Notes: generated by a model from the sequence alone, not told the origin. A stretch of 9,303 nucleotides of DNA from an uncultured Chloroflexota bacterium (GCA_902795255.1 CADBKS010000116.1:1-9303); one strand, 5' to 3'; positions 1 through 6,545 are shown, counted from the stretch's first letter. Made by a program: numbers and translations.

Positions 1-60
1 CTGCACCATTCACAATTTTCCATTCTCTTCACCTGCAAATCCCGAATTGGTCAAAATCGC

Positions 61-522
61 TTATTGAATATCGATCCAGATGCCGGTATCGTGCATGGAT
101 GCATTTTCCACGCTTTTATAGAAACTTTGGGTCTCATCGTTGTTCGCCATCAGCGCGATCAGCACCCCAACGCCCAGTTCTTTGCACTTCGCTCTCAGCG
201 CGTTCAGCAGGGCCTGAGCTGCCTGATGGTGCCTTTCGCTTTTCAGCACACAGATCCAGTCCAGATAAGCGCTGAAGCAGGACGCGTCGCTTCTGCTGCT
301 GATGAGCGAGGCGTCGATCCTGCCGATCACTTTATCTTCCTTCACAGCGATAAATGACAAGGCATTCCGGAACCGGTCGTCCTCAAAACTCTGCTCCAGC
401 AGCTTTCTGTATGCCGCGTCCGGCTCCCAATAATAGGTATCCGGTTCCTGTTCTCTCAGCTCCCGCTCAAAAGCGATCACCCTGCCGATATCGTCTTTTT
501 CAAATTCTTTTATATGAAACAT
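61..522 (-). CDS. GNAT-family N-acetyltransferase
   Basis: The 153-residue product has the size and layout of a single-domain GNAT enzyme, which moves an acetyl group from acetyl-CoA to an amine; the acceptor is unknown. A central beta-strand region (about 56-92, with IGRIDASL and YLDWICVL) leads into the acetyl-CoA-binding segment at 93-115. The C-terminal NNDETQSFY (127-135) matches the usual N..A..FY element. The pyrophosphate loop is degenerate: R97-H-H-Q-A-A stands where R/Q-x-x-G-x-G/A is expected, so cofactor binding may differ from textbook members. I start at the ATG at 522 because GGAGAG lies six bases upstream; an upstream in-frame ATG at 558 would add 12 residues and has no such site. 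A TATAAT box lies about 50 bases upstream. The family call is firm from overall pattern; the resemblance to clostridial homologues is from memory. Confidence 0.85.
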   Translation of the reverse strand: MFHIKEFEKDDIGRVIAFERELREQEPDTYYWEPDAAYRKLLEQSFEDDRFRNALSFIAVKEDKVIGRIDASLISSRSDASCFSAYLDWICVLKSERHHQAAQALLNALRAKCKELGVGVLIALMANNDETQSFYKSVENASMHDTGIWIDIQ

Positions 523-562
523 ACTGCTCTCTCCGGGCCCGAATTGGCAGGATCGCACTTAC

Positions 563-588
563 CAGAGAAAATTATATTTTTTTCTCTG
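563..588. promoter_or_regulatory. 9-bp inverted repeat over the -10 box (possible operator)
   Basis: CAGAGAAAA at 563-571 is the exact reverse complement of TTTTCTCTG at 580-588, with an 8-base AT-rich spacer. The repeat encloses the minus-strand TATAAT and the predicted start point. That is where a repressor would sit, but no regulator gene is present to support the idea. It could also be a chance palindrome in AT-rich DNA. Confidence 0.35.
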
Positions 589-597
589 CCATATCAA
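571..597 (-). promoter_or_regulatory. Candidate promoter of the GNAT gene
   Basis: On the minus strand there is a perfect TATAAT (plus-strand 571-576) with TTGATA upstream (592-597), five of six matches to the -35 consensus. The spacer is 15 bases, shorter than the usual 17, so the -35 assignment is weaker than the -10. Transcription would start near 564, giving a leader of about 40 bases before the ATG at 522. Confidence 0.5.
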
Positions 598-703
598 CTC
601 GCTTCCGATTAACAATTGTATATCAAAGTGAGCTCGTATAGTCAGATCTTCGATAAATTATTACCCGGATTTGATGAATACAGGAATTGTTTCATACGGC
701 AGA

Positions 704-712
704 TGTTATAAT
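704..712 (+). promoter_or_regulatory. Candidate extended -10 promoter for the secreted-protein gene
   Basis: TGTTATAAT at 704-712 is a full TGn extended -10 element followed by consensus TATAAT. A good -35 is absent: GAATTG at 684-689 is the nearest at 17-base spacing. If used, transcription starts near 719 and leaves a leader of about 260 bases before the ATG at 978. A weaker TATATT at 949-954, closer to the gene, is an alternative. Confidence 0.3.
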
Positions 713-977
713 AAAGCGAACGATACTTACCCGGTAAAAAGAACCGCTTTGTTTTCGGTTTTTCTCTTCAAAATCATCATGGAATATCTGAATGAAGCCG
801 GCCGGAAGCAGAGGCCTGTATTTTACCGTTGTCAGTGCGGGCGGAATCATTCCTTTATTTTTTATATTCAGCCAGGTATCCCGGATCCGACAAAAGTTCA
901 GGCGAATGTTATATGCCATCAGAGGGAACAAATCGTAAAATTTTGCTTTATATTAACAGACAGAAGAGGAGAAATAT

Positions 978-1508
978 ATGAAAAAAAATATGTTTTTTAT
1001 ACTGGTTTCATTGTTTGCCGTTTTGACTTTCGGCACGGCCGATGCCTTTCAGGAGACACCCGTTATCGGGATGCCCAATCCCTGGACGGAAACGGATCCG
1101 GATGGTCTGATGCAAACACTTGGGCTGCAGTTCGATGTTCCTGAAGGTGCAGAAAATATCGTCTACCGCATGCTCACTGAAGAGAAACTTGCCGAAATGC
1201 AGTTCACATTGAATGATATGCCCTTCACAGCCCGCATCAAGCCAGCGGGGGGTGAACTTGAAGATATCAGCGGACTGAATTATGACTGGGCATATGTTGA
1301 ACAGGCAAAGCGTGAATTTGCCAGACACTGGTACCGGGAAGAGCACAGAAAGGCCCTCGATGACGGGAAAACCGTTGAAGTTTTCCTGTGGCTTGATATC
1401 GTTCCCGGGCTGACCTGCTCTCTTTCCACCGAAGCTGCTGACCTGAATGATTTTGATATCATCGCTGTCGCCGAACAGGTATACCATCCCGTCCAGGGCA
1501 ACAACTGA
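978..1508 (+). CDS. Secreted protein of unknown function
   Basis: The 176-residue product begins with a typical Sec signal peptide: K2-K3, a hydrophobic core at about 5-19, and a likely signal peptidase I site after TADA (residue 23). There is no lipobox cysteine, so the mature part of about 153 residues should be released or periplasmic. It is soluble and acidic, with no further membrane segment. Visible features are a PNPWTETD stretch (33-40), a VPEGAEN turn (54-60), an EMQFTL strand (73-78), a charged helix at about 106-129 and a C-terminal part ending AEQVYHP (165-171). It recalls small secreted proteins of gut clostridia, but I cannot name a domain. AGAGGAG at 965-971 is correctly spaced and fixes the start. 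The gene stands alone and ends 30 bases before its own terminator. Confidence 0.8.
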   Translation: MKKNMFFILVSLFAVLTFGTADAFQETPVIGMPNPWTETDPDGLMQTLGLQFDVPEGAENIVYRMLTEEKLAEMQFTLNDMPFTARIKPAGGELEDISGLNYDWAYVEQAKREFARHWYREEHRKALDDGKTVEVFLWLDIVPGLTCSLSTEAADLNDFDIIAVAEQVYHPVQGNN

Positions 1509-1538
1509 TCATCTTTTATCCCGCTAAGATCTTTATAC

Positions 1539-1568
1539 AAGCAGTAGGCAAAAATGCCTGCTGCTTTT
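1539..1568 (+). terminator. Rho-independent terminator after the secreted-protein gene
   Basis: GCAGTAGGCA (1541-1550) pairs with TGCCTGCTGC (1555-1564) over ten positions with one U-G wobble and an AAAA loop. The stem can be extended by two A-U pairs, and a T-rich tail (TTTTGTTAT) follows from 1565. It lies 30 bases after the stop codon. The reverse direction has only two Ts after the stem, so it should act mainly on forward transcription. Confidence 0.9.
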
Positions 1569-1978
1569 GTTATCGGGTCTGCTTCTTTTTCATCGATCCA
1601 ATAATTATCTGCTGTAAGAGCTCACTTTGATGAGCACATGGCATTCAAGAGTCAGAAACCCGGCCTGAACCGCGGGGGCAGGCCGGCGCCCACTCCTTTC
1701 CTGATGCGGTCCAGGAGCTTTACCCCATCGGCCTCCTGCTTTACAAGGTACGGGCTTTGCCCGATTTTATTCGAAGCAAAAGCTTCGCCCCCGGTTATTG
1801 TGTCATGGCCGACAGATTTACTTGTATTCCAACAGCCCATAATTAGACTAACCGGTATTTGACGGCGGATACCTTTTTCAAATTTTTTTACCGTAAACAT
1901 GCCGATTTTCTCAGGTCGTTTTATTCAATCCTACCATGAGGAAGAAAAACGGACAGGCAGCAGACAGCTGCCGGAAGC
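1569..1978. other. Gene-poor region between convergent transcription units
   Basis: About 410 bases hold no gene I can support. A minus-strand frame of 82 codons (1652-1900) has no convincing ribosome-binding site and no recognisable protein. Its left half carries a cluster of GC-rich hairpins (listed separately). A further 6-bp inverted repeat, GGCAGC/GCTGCC with a 5-base loop, lies at 1956-1972. The stretch may be structured non-coding DNA or the decayed remains of a gene. Confidence 0.5.
1661..1787. repeat. Cluster of four compact inverted repeats
   Basis: Four perfect inverted repeats lie in a row: CGGCCTG/CAGGCCG (1661-1667 with 1679-1685), CAGGAG/CTCCTG (1712-1717 with 1733-1738), CGGGC/GCCCG (1751-1755 with 1759-1763, loop TTT) and CGAAGC/GCTTCG (1772-1777 with 1782-1787, loop AAAA). 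The last two are tight hairpins able to form in either strand. Their nature is unknown: a structured RNA, a dispersed intergenic hairpin element, or chance in GC-rich sequence. Confidence 0.4.
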
Positions 1979-2010
1979 AAAAGGCCCCGGGAATAAGCAT
2001 CCGGGGCCTT
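1979..2010 (-). terminator. Terminator at the end of the transport/hydrolase operon
   Basis: AAGGCCCCGG (1981-1990) and CCGGGGCCTT (2001-2010) form a perfect 10-bp stem with a 10-base loop. Read on the minus strand, the stem ends in TTTT (including 1979-1980), 43 bases after the M42 peptidase stop codon. The forward side has a broken T run, so the minus orientation is favoured. Confidence 0.85.
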
Positions 2011-2053
2011 CTGAAAGTTTCAGATAAAGACAGGGGAACGTGCGGGGAACGGA

Positions 2054-3133
2054 TCAGAAACTATAGATCAGCTCCCGGTCAAAGCGGCGCAGGAGCGCGC
2101 ATGCAAGCTTAACGGCATTATCAAAATCCGAATATGCGGAGATCCCATAGTGGGTGTGGGCATAGCGCACCGGGATGCCGATAACGATCACCGGGACACC
2201 GGCCCCGCTGAGATGGATGGCTGAACCATTGGTCGCGCCGGAAGCCCGGACCGCGTCCTGCACCGGGATCCCCAGCTCTTCCGCCAGCCCGAGCGCATAG
2301 CGCTGGTAACGGGGGTTCGTGATCATCTTCGCGTCGATATGGCGGAGCATCGGCCCGCGCTTGATCGCGGTCTGCACCATATAGGGCTCAACGACCGTAT
2401 CATCCGCAGGGCATCCCTCAAAAACGATGGCGATATCGGGCTTGATGACGTTGGCGGTGATGGTGGCTCCGCGCATACCGCCCTCTTCCTGAGCGGCACC
2501 GGCACCGACGATATCCACGTTCAGTTCTTCGCCTTTCAGCTCGTGCAGCGTCTTCAGGATCGCGGCACAGCCGACCCTGCAGTCGAAAGCTTTCCCGACC
2601 ATCAGGTCATGCGTTTCATCGTAGGTAAAGCTGACATCCGGTGAGACCGGTTCGCCGATGCGGATGCCGAAATCCCGGACCGCTTCTTCCGCGGATGTGG
2701 CACCGATATCGATGGTGATATGCGACATCTCCAGCGGGGATCTGCGTTCGGCTTCCGTCATGAAATGAGGCGGTTTGCTGGCTGTCAGCCCGGGGATATA
2801 TTTTCCCTCATTGTTCCGGACCCAGACCTTATGTGCGGGGATATTGCTCGGGACCCAGCCGCCGATCGGGATGATGCGCAGTGTGCCATTCGGGCAGATG
2901 GCCTGAACCATGAAGCCGACCTCATCACTATGTGCATCCAGCTGGACGACCGGGCGCTTTCCGTTGTTTTTAAAACGGCGGATAAAGACATTCCGCATCC
3001 GGTCCACGCAGGTCTCCCCGACCGTCTCCGCATAGGGGCAGATCACGGCGGCCACTTCTTCCTCAAATCCGGAGACGCCGTTCGCGTTGGAGATCGCGGC
3101 GATCATTTCAAGTGCCTGTGCTTTTTCCATCAT
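2054..3133 (-). CDS. M42-family metallo-aminopeptidase (glutamyl aminopeptidase/FrvX-like)
   Basis: The 359-residue protein has full M42 length. These are cytosolic two-metal aminopeptidases, often large oligomers, that trim N-terminal residues from short peptides. The metal and catalytic set is visible in order: H68 in DAHSDEVG, bridging D184 in FDCRVGC, the E216-E217 pair in AQEEGGMRGA, an acidic residue E239 in VFEGCPADD (Glu where many members have Asp), and H326 in RYAHTHYG. There is no signal peptide, so it acts inside the cell. It is the last gene of the operon and starts one base after the creatininase-family stop. Of two adjacent ATGs (3133 and 3130) the first is better spaced from AGGA. 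Translational coupling with the gene before it is likely. The residue specificity cannot be told from sequence. Confidence 0.93.
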   Translation of the reverse strand: MMEKAQALEMIAAISNANGVSGFEEEVAAVICPYAETVGETCVDRMRNVFIRRFKNNGKRPVVQLDAHSDEVGFMVQAICPNGTLRIIPIGGWVPSNIPAHKVWVRNNEGKYIPGLTASKPPHFMTEAERRSPLEMSHITIDIGATSAEEAVRDFGIRIGEPVSPDVSFTYDETHDLMVGKAFDCRVGCAAILKTLHELKGEELNVDIVGAGAAQEEGGMRGATITANVIKPDIAIVFEGCPADDTVVEPYMVQTAIKRGPMLRHIDAKMITNPRYQRYALGLAEELGIPVQDAVRASGATNGSAIHLSGAGVPVIVIGIPVRYAHTHYGISAYSDFDNAVKLACALLRRFDRELIYSF

Positions 3134-3134
3134 C

Positions 3135-3905
3135 TTATTTTTCCTGACTCAGAGGAGCCTTTTTGAATTCTTCCATGAAATCGACGATGTAATCGGCGCA
3201 GGTACGGAGCATTTCCCTGCCCCATTCTTCGGTGGCGGTATTCGGGTGATCCGGGCCGATCCAGCCGCTGTCCGTCACGTGCGGGGTGCTGCGCAGGATC
3301 TCAACGGAAACGCCTTTGTATTCAACGGAACGGAAGCCGGTGGCTTTCAGGTTTTCTGTCAGGTCGAAGAGCTTCAGCGGTCCGCCGATCTCATCCCTGT
3401 CGATCAGGGAAGGATCGATCCCCATGATGGCAGCCGTTTCCTCGCCGCCGCCGTGACCGCCCTTCCAGGCCGGGTTCATATCCCAAACCATCAGCCACCA
3501 GTTCAGCATGGCGACCAGGCAGCCCTTTTCCTCAAATTCGAGACCGAGTTTTTCGATCGTCTTCATATTCCCGCCGTGCCCGTTGAGGATGACGAATTTT
3601 CGTGCGCCGTGCCGGTAAAGGCTGAGCATCACCTGCCGGAAGAACTGGTAAAGGACTTCGGTATCAATGTCGATCGTGCCCGGATAGGGTGACAGGCTCT
3701 GGCAGGCACCGTAAGGAATGGTCGGTGCGATCAGCACATCGCTTTTTTCTTCGATCATCCCCAGAAGGTGATCCGGGATCAGGGTATCTGTTCCGAGCGG
3801 ATTGTGCCGTCCGTGACATTCAATGCTTCCGATGCCGATCAGAACCATATCGTTTTCTTTGAAATAGGCCTGGGCCTGAGGCCATGTGATGTTGGCAAGT
3901 CTCAT
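3135..3905 (-). CDS. Creatininase-family amidohydrolase
   Basis: The 256-residue protein belongs to the creatininase superfamily, metal-dependent enzymes that cleave amide or lactam bonds (creatinine amidohydrolase, the formamide hydrolase ArfB, the mycofactocin peptidase MftE). The N-terminal metal motif is GSIECHGRHNPLGTD (26-40), giving E29, H31 and D40 as ligands, with H34 also conserved. NGHGGN at 108-113 supplies H110, and HGGGEETA (151-158) supplies an acidic ligand, E155 or E156. GWIGPDHPNTATEEWG near the C-terminus matches the family's substrate-lid region. NGHGGN, rather than the NGHYEN I recall for true creatininase, argues against creatinine as the substrate. No signal peptide is present. 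It lies between the binding-protein and M42 genes, 69 bases after the former, with a large hairpin in that gap and GGAGG upstream of its ATG. Confidence 0.9.
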   Translation of the reverse strand: MRLANITWPQAQAYFKENDMVLIGIGSIECHGRHNPLGTDTLIPDHLLGMIEEKSDVLIAPTIPYGACQSLSPYPGTIDIDTEVLYQFFRQVMLSLYRHGARKFVILNGHGGNMKTIEKLGLEFEEKGCLVAMLNWWLMVWDMNPAWKGGHGGGEETAAIMGIDPSLIDRDEIGGPLKLFDLTENLKATGFRSVEYKGVSVEILRSTPHVTDSGWIGPDHPNTATEEWGREMLRTCADYIVDFMEEFKKAPLSQEK

Positions 3906-3929
3906 TTTCCTTTTCCTCCGTACATGAAT

Positions 3930-3959
3930 GGACCGCCGCCTGTTTTCAGGCGGCGGTCC
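3930..3959. repeat. Perfect 13-bp stem-loop between binding-protein and creatininase genes
   Basis: GGACCGCCGCCTG (3930-3942) and CAGGCGGCGGTCC (3947-3959) are exact complements around a TTTT loop. This is the strongest hairpin in the window, and it sits between the binding-protein stop (3975) and the creatininase-family start (3905). No T run follows on the minus strand (the next bases are ATTCATG), so it is not a normal terminator. It would block 3'-exonucleases and protect the upstream message, or partly attenuate transcription. Confidence 0.85.
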
Positions 3960-3974
3960 GAAAATTGATTGATA

Positions 3975-5480
3975 TTATTCCTTGACCTGAACGTTGTTCA
4001 GCGGATGGTAACCATTGGCATCCATTACGAACCCTTCGACGTTGGCGTTCGCGCCAACGTTGATGGTGCTGTAGAAGATCGGCAGGTTGTTGTTGATCTC
4101 ATCCAGTTTGATGGCGAGATTCTTGTAGGTTTCCAGACGGTCTTCTGCAACGTTGGAGCTGCGGCCGGCTTCGATCAGAGCGTCGACTTCGGGATCGGCG
4201 ATGAAGGTGCGGTTGCCGGCGGCACCCTGCTGGGAGGAGTGTTCCAGAGAGTAGTAGGTGTAGTCGGCATCGCCGCTGGAGGTGGTCCAGCCGAAGTAGG
4301 CCATGTCATGTTCGCCGTTGGTGGTGGCTGCGATGAAGGCGCCGAATTCCATGACGTCAACGCTGACTTCCACACCGATCTCGGAGAGCATGGCCTGGAT
4401 GACCTGGCACATTTCAATGCGGGACTGGTTGTCGTTCACCCAGAGGCTGGCGGTGAATCCGTTCGGGTAACCGGCTTCAGCCAACAGTTCTTTGGCCTTT
4501 TCCGGGTTGTATTCGCGGACGCCGGTGCTGTAGTAGCCGAAGACGCCCGGGGCGATGATGACATCAGCCGGCTGGCCGGCACCCATGTTCAGGGCATCCA
4601 CGAGCAGCTGCCGGTCAATGGCATAGCTCAGGGCTTCGCGGACGAGCGGGTTGTCGAACGGGGCCTTGTTCATATTCAGGGAGATGTACCAGCAGGTCAG
4701 GGACGGGATCTCGTAGGCGGTCAGAGCGGCATTGTCGCGAACCTTCGGCAGGTCATTGACAGCCAGATCGTAGGCCATATCGATCTCACCGGTTTCCAGG
4801 GCGATAGAACGCTGGGAGGTTTCCGGGACGACTTTCATGACCAGGTTCTCGGTCAGGGCTTTGCCGGCATAGTAGTCTTCGAAAGCCTTGAGGGTCACAT
4901 GATCACCCTGTTTCCATTCGACGAAGGTGTACGGGCCGGAGCCGACGGGGTTGAGGATGAAGTTCTGTTCATCAGCTTCAACGACATGCTTCGGGACGAT
5001 CGCGGCGAAGGGGATCGCCAGGTTGCGCAGGGTCGGGCCATACGGAGCGTCGGTCACGATAGTGACGGTGTAGTCATCGTTGACGGTGACGGTGTCGATA
5101 AAGTCAACGATGTAGGAAACCGCTGCGGAAGCGATCGCGCGGTCGAGGGAGAATTTCACATCTTCCGCGGTCAGTTCGGTGCCGTCATGGAATTTGATGC
5201 CCTGGCGGATGTGGAAGACATAGGTCAGGTCGTCAACGATGTCCCAGCTCTCGGCGATCTGCGGGAAAAGTTCGTTGGTGGCGGGGTCCACAGCGACCAG
5301 TGTATCGAAGATCTGGCTGGTTACCTGAACGGCGGGAGTTTCCTTCCCTTGGTGCGGGTCCAGAGACGTAACGTCAGAACCCTGCGCCCAGGTGAGGGTG
5401 TCCTTATATTGAGCGCCGGCAGTGGTGCTGATCAGAGCAATCAGAACGGCGACCAGGACGAATAAGACGGATTTTTTCAT
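3975..5480 (-). CDS. Extracellular solute-binding protein, family 5 (peptide ABC transporter)
   Basis: The 501-residue protein is a DppA/OppA-type binding protein that captures peptides or similar solutes outside the membrane and hands them to the permeases. The signal peptide is K2-K3, a hydrophobic core at 4-17 and probable signal peptidase I cleavage after AGA (21-23). No cysteine is present near the N-terminus, so there is no lipobox. The mature start DTLTWAQGSDVTSLDPH (27-43) is typical. The family signature spans about 76-115 (IAESWDIVDD, GIKFHDGTELTAEDVKFSLD), followed by PVGSGPYTFVEW (178-189). AGGAGG at 5487-5492, six bases before the ATG, fixes the start. It comes after the ATPase genes, an uncommon place, and hairpin-bearing gaps flank it on both sides. 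The ligand is unknown. Confidence 0.95.
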   Translation of the reverse strand: MKKSVLFVLVAVLIALISTTAGAQYKDTLTWAQGSDVTSLDPHQGKETPAVQVTSQIFDTLVAVDPATNELFPQIAESWDIVDDLTYVFHIRQGIKFHDGTELTAEDVKFSLDRAIASAAVSYIVDFIDTVTVNDDYTVTIVTDAPYGPTLRNLAIPFAAIVPKHVVEADEQNFILNPVGSGPYTFVEWKQGDHVTLKAFEDYYAGKALTENLVMKVVPETSQRSIALETGEIDMAYDLAVNDLPKVRDNAALTAYEIPSLTCWYISLNMNKAPFDNPLVREALSYAIDRQLLVDALNMGAGQPADVIIAPGVFGYYSTGVREYNPEKAKELLAEAGYPNGFTASLWVNDNQSRIEMCQVIQAMLSEIGVEVSVDVMEFGAFIAATTNGEHDMAYFGWTTSSGDADYTYYSLEHSSQQGAAGNRTFIADPEVDALIEAGRSSNVAEDRLETYKNLAIKLDEINNNLPIFYSTINVGANANVEGFVMDANGYHPLNNVQVKE

Positions 5481-5502
5481 ATAATTCCTCCTTTATATTA
5501 TA

Positions 5503-5528
5503 TATGTCCCGATTGGGTTTTGGACATA
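5503..5528. repeat. 7-bp inverted repeat upstream of the binding-protein ribosome-binding site
   Basis: TATGTCC (5503-5509) and GGACATA (5522-5528) are exact complements separated by 12 bases. The repeat ends 10 bases before the AGGAGG of the binding-protein gene. It could fold in the mRNA leader or be a protein-binding site; nothing else in the window supports either role. Confidence 0.45.
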
Positions 5529-5532
5529 CATT

Positions 5533-5561
5533 TTTCCGGAAGTTTTTGATCCTTCCGGGAA
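5533..5561. repeat. Stem-loop between DppF-type ATPase and binding-protein genes
   Basis: CCGGAAG (5536-5542) and CTTCCGG (5552-5558) form a perfect 7-bp stem with a 9-base loop. In the minus-strand transcript two more A-U pairs follow beyond one A-C mismatch. It begins just after the ATPase stop codon, and A residues rather than U residues follow it. It is therefore more likely an mRNA processing or stability element than a terminator. Confidence 0.6.
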
Positions 5562-5566
5562 CGACC

Positions 5567-6544
5567 TCAGATTTCTCCGCGCTGTACGCGCAGACAGGTG
5601 ACAAAATGTCCGGGCTCTTCTTCGGTGAGGACCATTTCCTGCGCCGAACAGATATCCGCGGCATAGGGGCAGCGTTTTGCGAAGCGGCAGCCGATGCCGG
5701 GGTTCACCGGTGAGGAAAGTTCGCCTTTCATGGTAATACGGTTCATCGGCAGGTCCGGATCCGGGATCGGGATCGCAGAAAGCAGCGCCTGGGTGTAAGG
5801 GTGCATCGGCTTTTCGAAAAGCTTGCCGGAAGGCGCCTTTTCCACCATCTGCCCCAGATACATGACCAGAATATCGTCGGAAACGTATTTCACGACGGAA
5901 AGGTCATGGGTGATGAAAAGATAGGTCAGGCCAAGCTGTTCCTGCAGGTCGGCCATCAGGTTAAGGATCTGCGCCTGAATGGAGACATCCAGCGCGGAGA
6001 CCGGTTCGTCGCAGACGATGAATTTCGGGTTCAGCGCGAGCGCCCGGGCGATCCCGATGCGCTGGCGGCGTCCGCCGTCCAGTTCGTGAGGATAGGTGTT
6101 GATCAGCCGGTTCGCCAGTCCGACCATGTCCATGATCTCGCGGACACGTTTTTCGATCGCGCTTTTGTTTTTGCTTGTGTAGATCTTCTGCACCAGCAGC
6201 GGTGCGGCGATCGCTTCGCTGACGGTCATCCGCGGGTTCAGTGAGGCGTAAGGATCCTGGAAGACGATCTGCATATCGCGCCGCAGCTGTTTCATCCCGT
6301 GTTTGTCCTGCGCCAGCACATCCTTTCCCTGGAAATAAACTTCCCCGGAGGTAGGTTCATGCAGCCTCAGGATGGCGCGGCCCATGGTGGATTTTCCGCA
6401 GCCGGATTCACCCACGACGCCCAGCGTTTTCCCGTTGTCAATGGCGAAGCTGATGTCGTCAACAGCATGCAGCATCCCTGCCGGGACCGGAAAATATTTT
6501 TTCAGATGGTTCACACGAAGGATCTCGGAATTGTTTTCTGCCAT
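5567..6544 (-). CDS. dppF: Peptide ABC transporter ATPase, DppF/OppF type
   Basis: The 325-residue protein is one of the two ATPases that power the importer at the inner face of the membrane. Walker A is GESGCGKS (45-52), the Q-loop is FQDP (Q96), Walker B is FIVCDEP (D179, E180), the D-loop is SALD (183-186) and the switch histidine is H213. The ABC signature is LDGGRRQ (155-161) instead of the usual (L/F)SGGQ, with Asp for Ser and Arg for Gln. The C-terminal oligopeptide-transporter extension begins at HPYTQALLSAIP (248-259) and has four cysteines (C286, C292, C299, C317), a pattern linked in this family to an iron-sulfur cluster. It starts one base after the DppD-type stop behind AGGAGGG, which suggests translational coupling. 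Confidence 0.94.
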   Translation of the reverse strand: MAENNSEILRVNHLKKYFPVPAGMLHAVDDISFAIDNGKTLGVVGESGCGKSTMGRAILRLHEPTSGEVYFQGKDVLAQDKHGMKQLRRDMQIVFQDPYASLNPRMTVSEAIAAPLLVQKIYTSKNKSAIEKRVREIMDMVGLANRLINTYPHELDGGRRQRIGIARALALNPKFIVCDEPVSALDVSIQAQILNLMADLQEQLGLTYLFITHDLSVVKYVSDDILVMYLGQMVEKAPSGKLFEKPMHPYTQALLSAIPIPDPDLPMNRITMKGELSSPVNPGIGCRFAKRCPYAADICSAQEMVLTEEEPGHFVTCLRVQRGEI

Positions 6545-6545
6545 C

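Larger units (their letters stand above)
523..977. other. Divergent intergenic region, AT-rich
   Basis: This 455-base gap separates the GNAT gene from the secreted-protein gene. It contains the GNAT promoter with its inverted repeat, a candidate forward extended -10 element near 704-712, and a weak stem (739-746 with 756-763, one G-U pair, 9-base loop) followed by few T residues. Open frames crossing the gap lack ribosome-binding sites and protein-like composition. I recognise no riboswitch or small RNA in the long leader before 978. Confidence 0.5.

Noticed and set aside
41..547. CCCGAATTGG at 41-50 and again at 538-547, on either side of the GNAT gene
   Set aside because: Many 10-base direct repeats are expected by chance in 9.3 kb, and the flanking bases do not extend the match.
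671..1144. A 157-codon plus-strand frame overlapping the secreted-protein gene
   Set aside because: It overlaps the well-supported secreted gene in another frame and lacks a ribosome-binding site and protein-like composition.
1652..1900. An 82-codon minus-strand frame in the gap before the operon terminator
   Set aside because: There is no good ribosome-binding site, no recognisable protein, and much of it consists of hairpins. It is kept only as a remark in the region entry.
3135..3905. Calling the gene a true creatininase
   Set aside because: The family motifs fit, but NGHGGN replaces the NGHYEN I recall for creatinine-cleaving enzymes, and the peptide-transport context does not point to creatinine. 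Only the superfamily is assigned.
3969..5465. A 498-codon open frame on the plus strand opposite the binding-protein gene
   Set aside because: It is the antisense shadow of a gene with strong codon bias. The opposite strand has a signal peptide, a family signature and an AGGAGG site, and this frame has none.
5497..5502. A minus-strand TATAAT just before the binding-protein gene, as an internal promoter
   Set aside because: The start point would fall at about 5490, inside the AGGAGG site, so the transcript would lack its ribosome-binding site. No good -35 is present. The match probably reflects an AT-rich leader.
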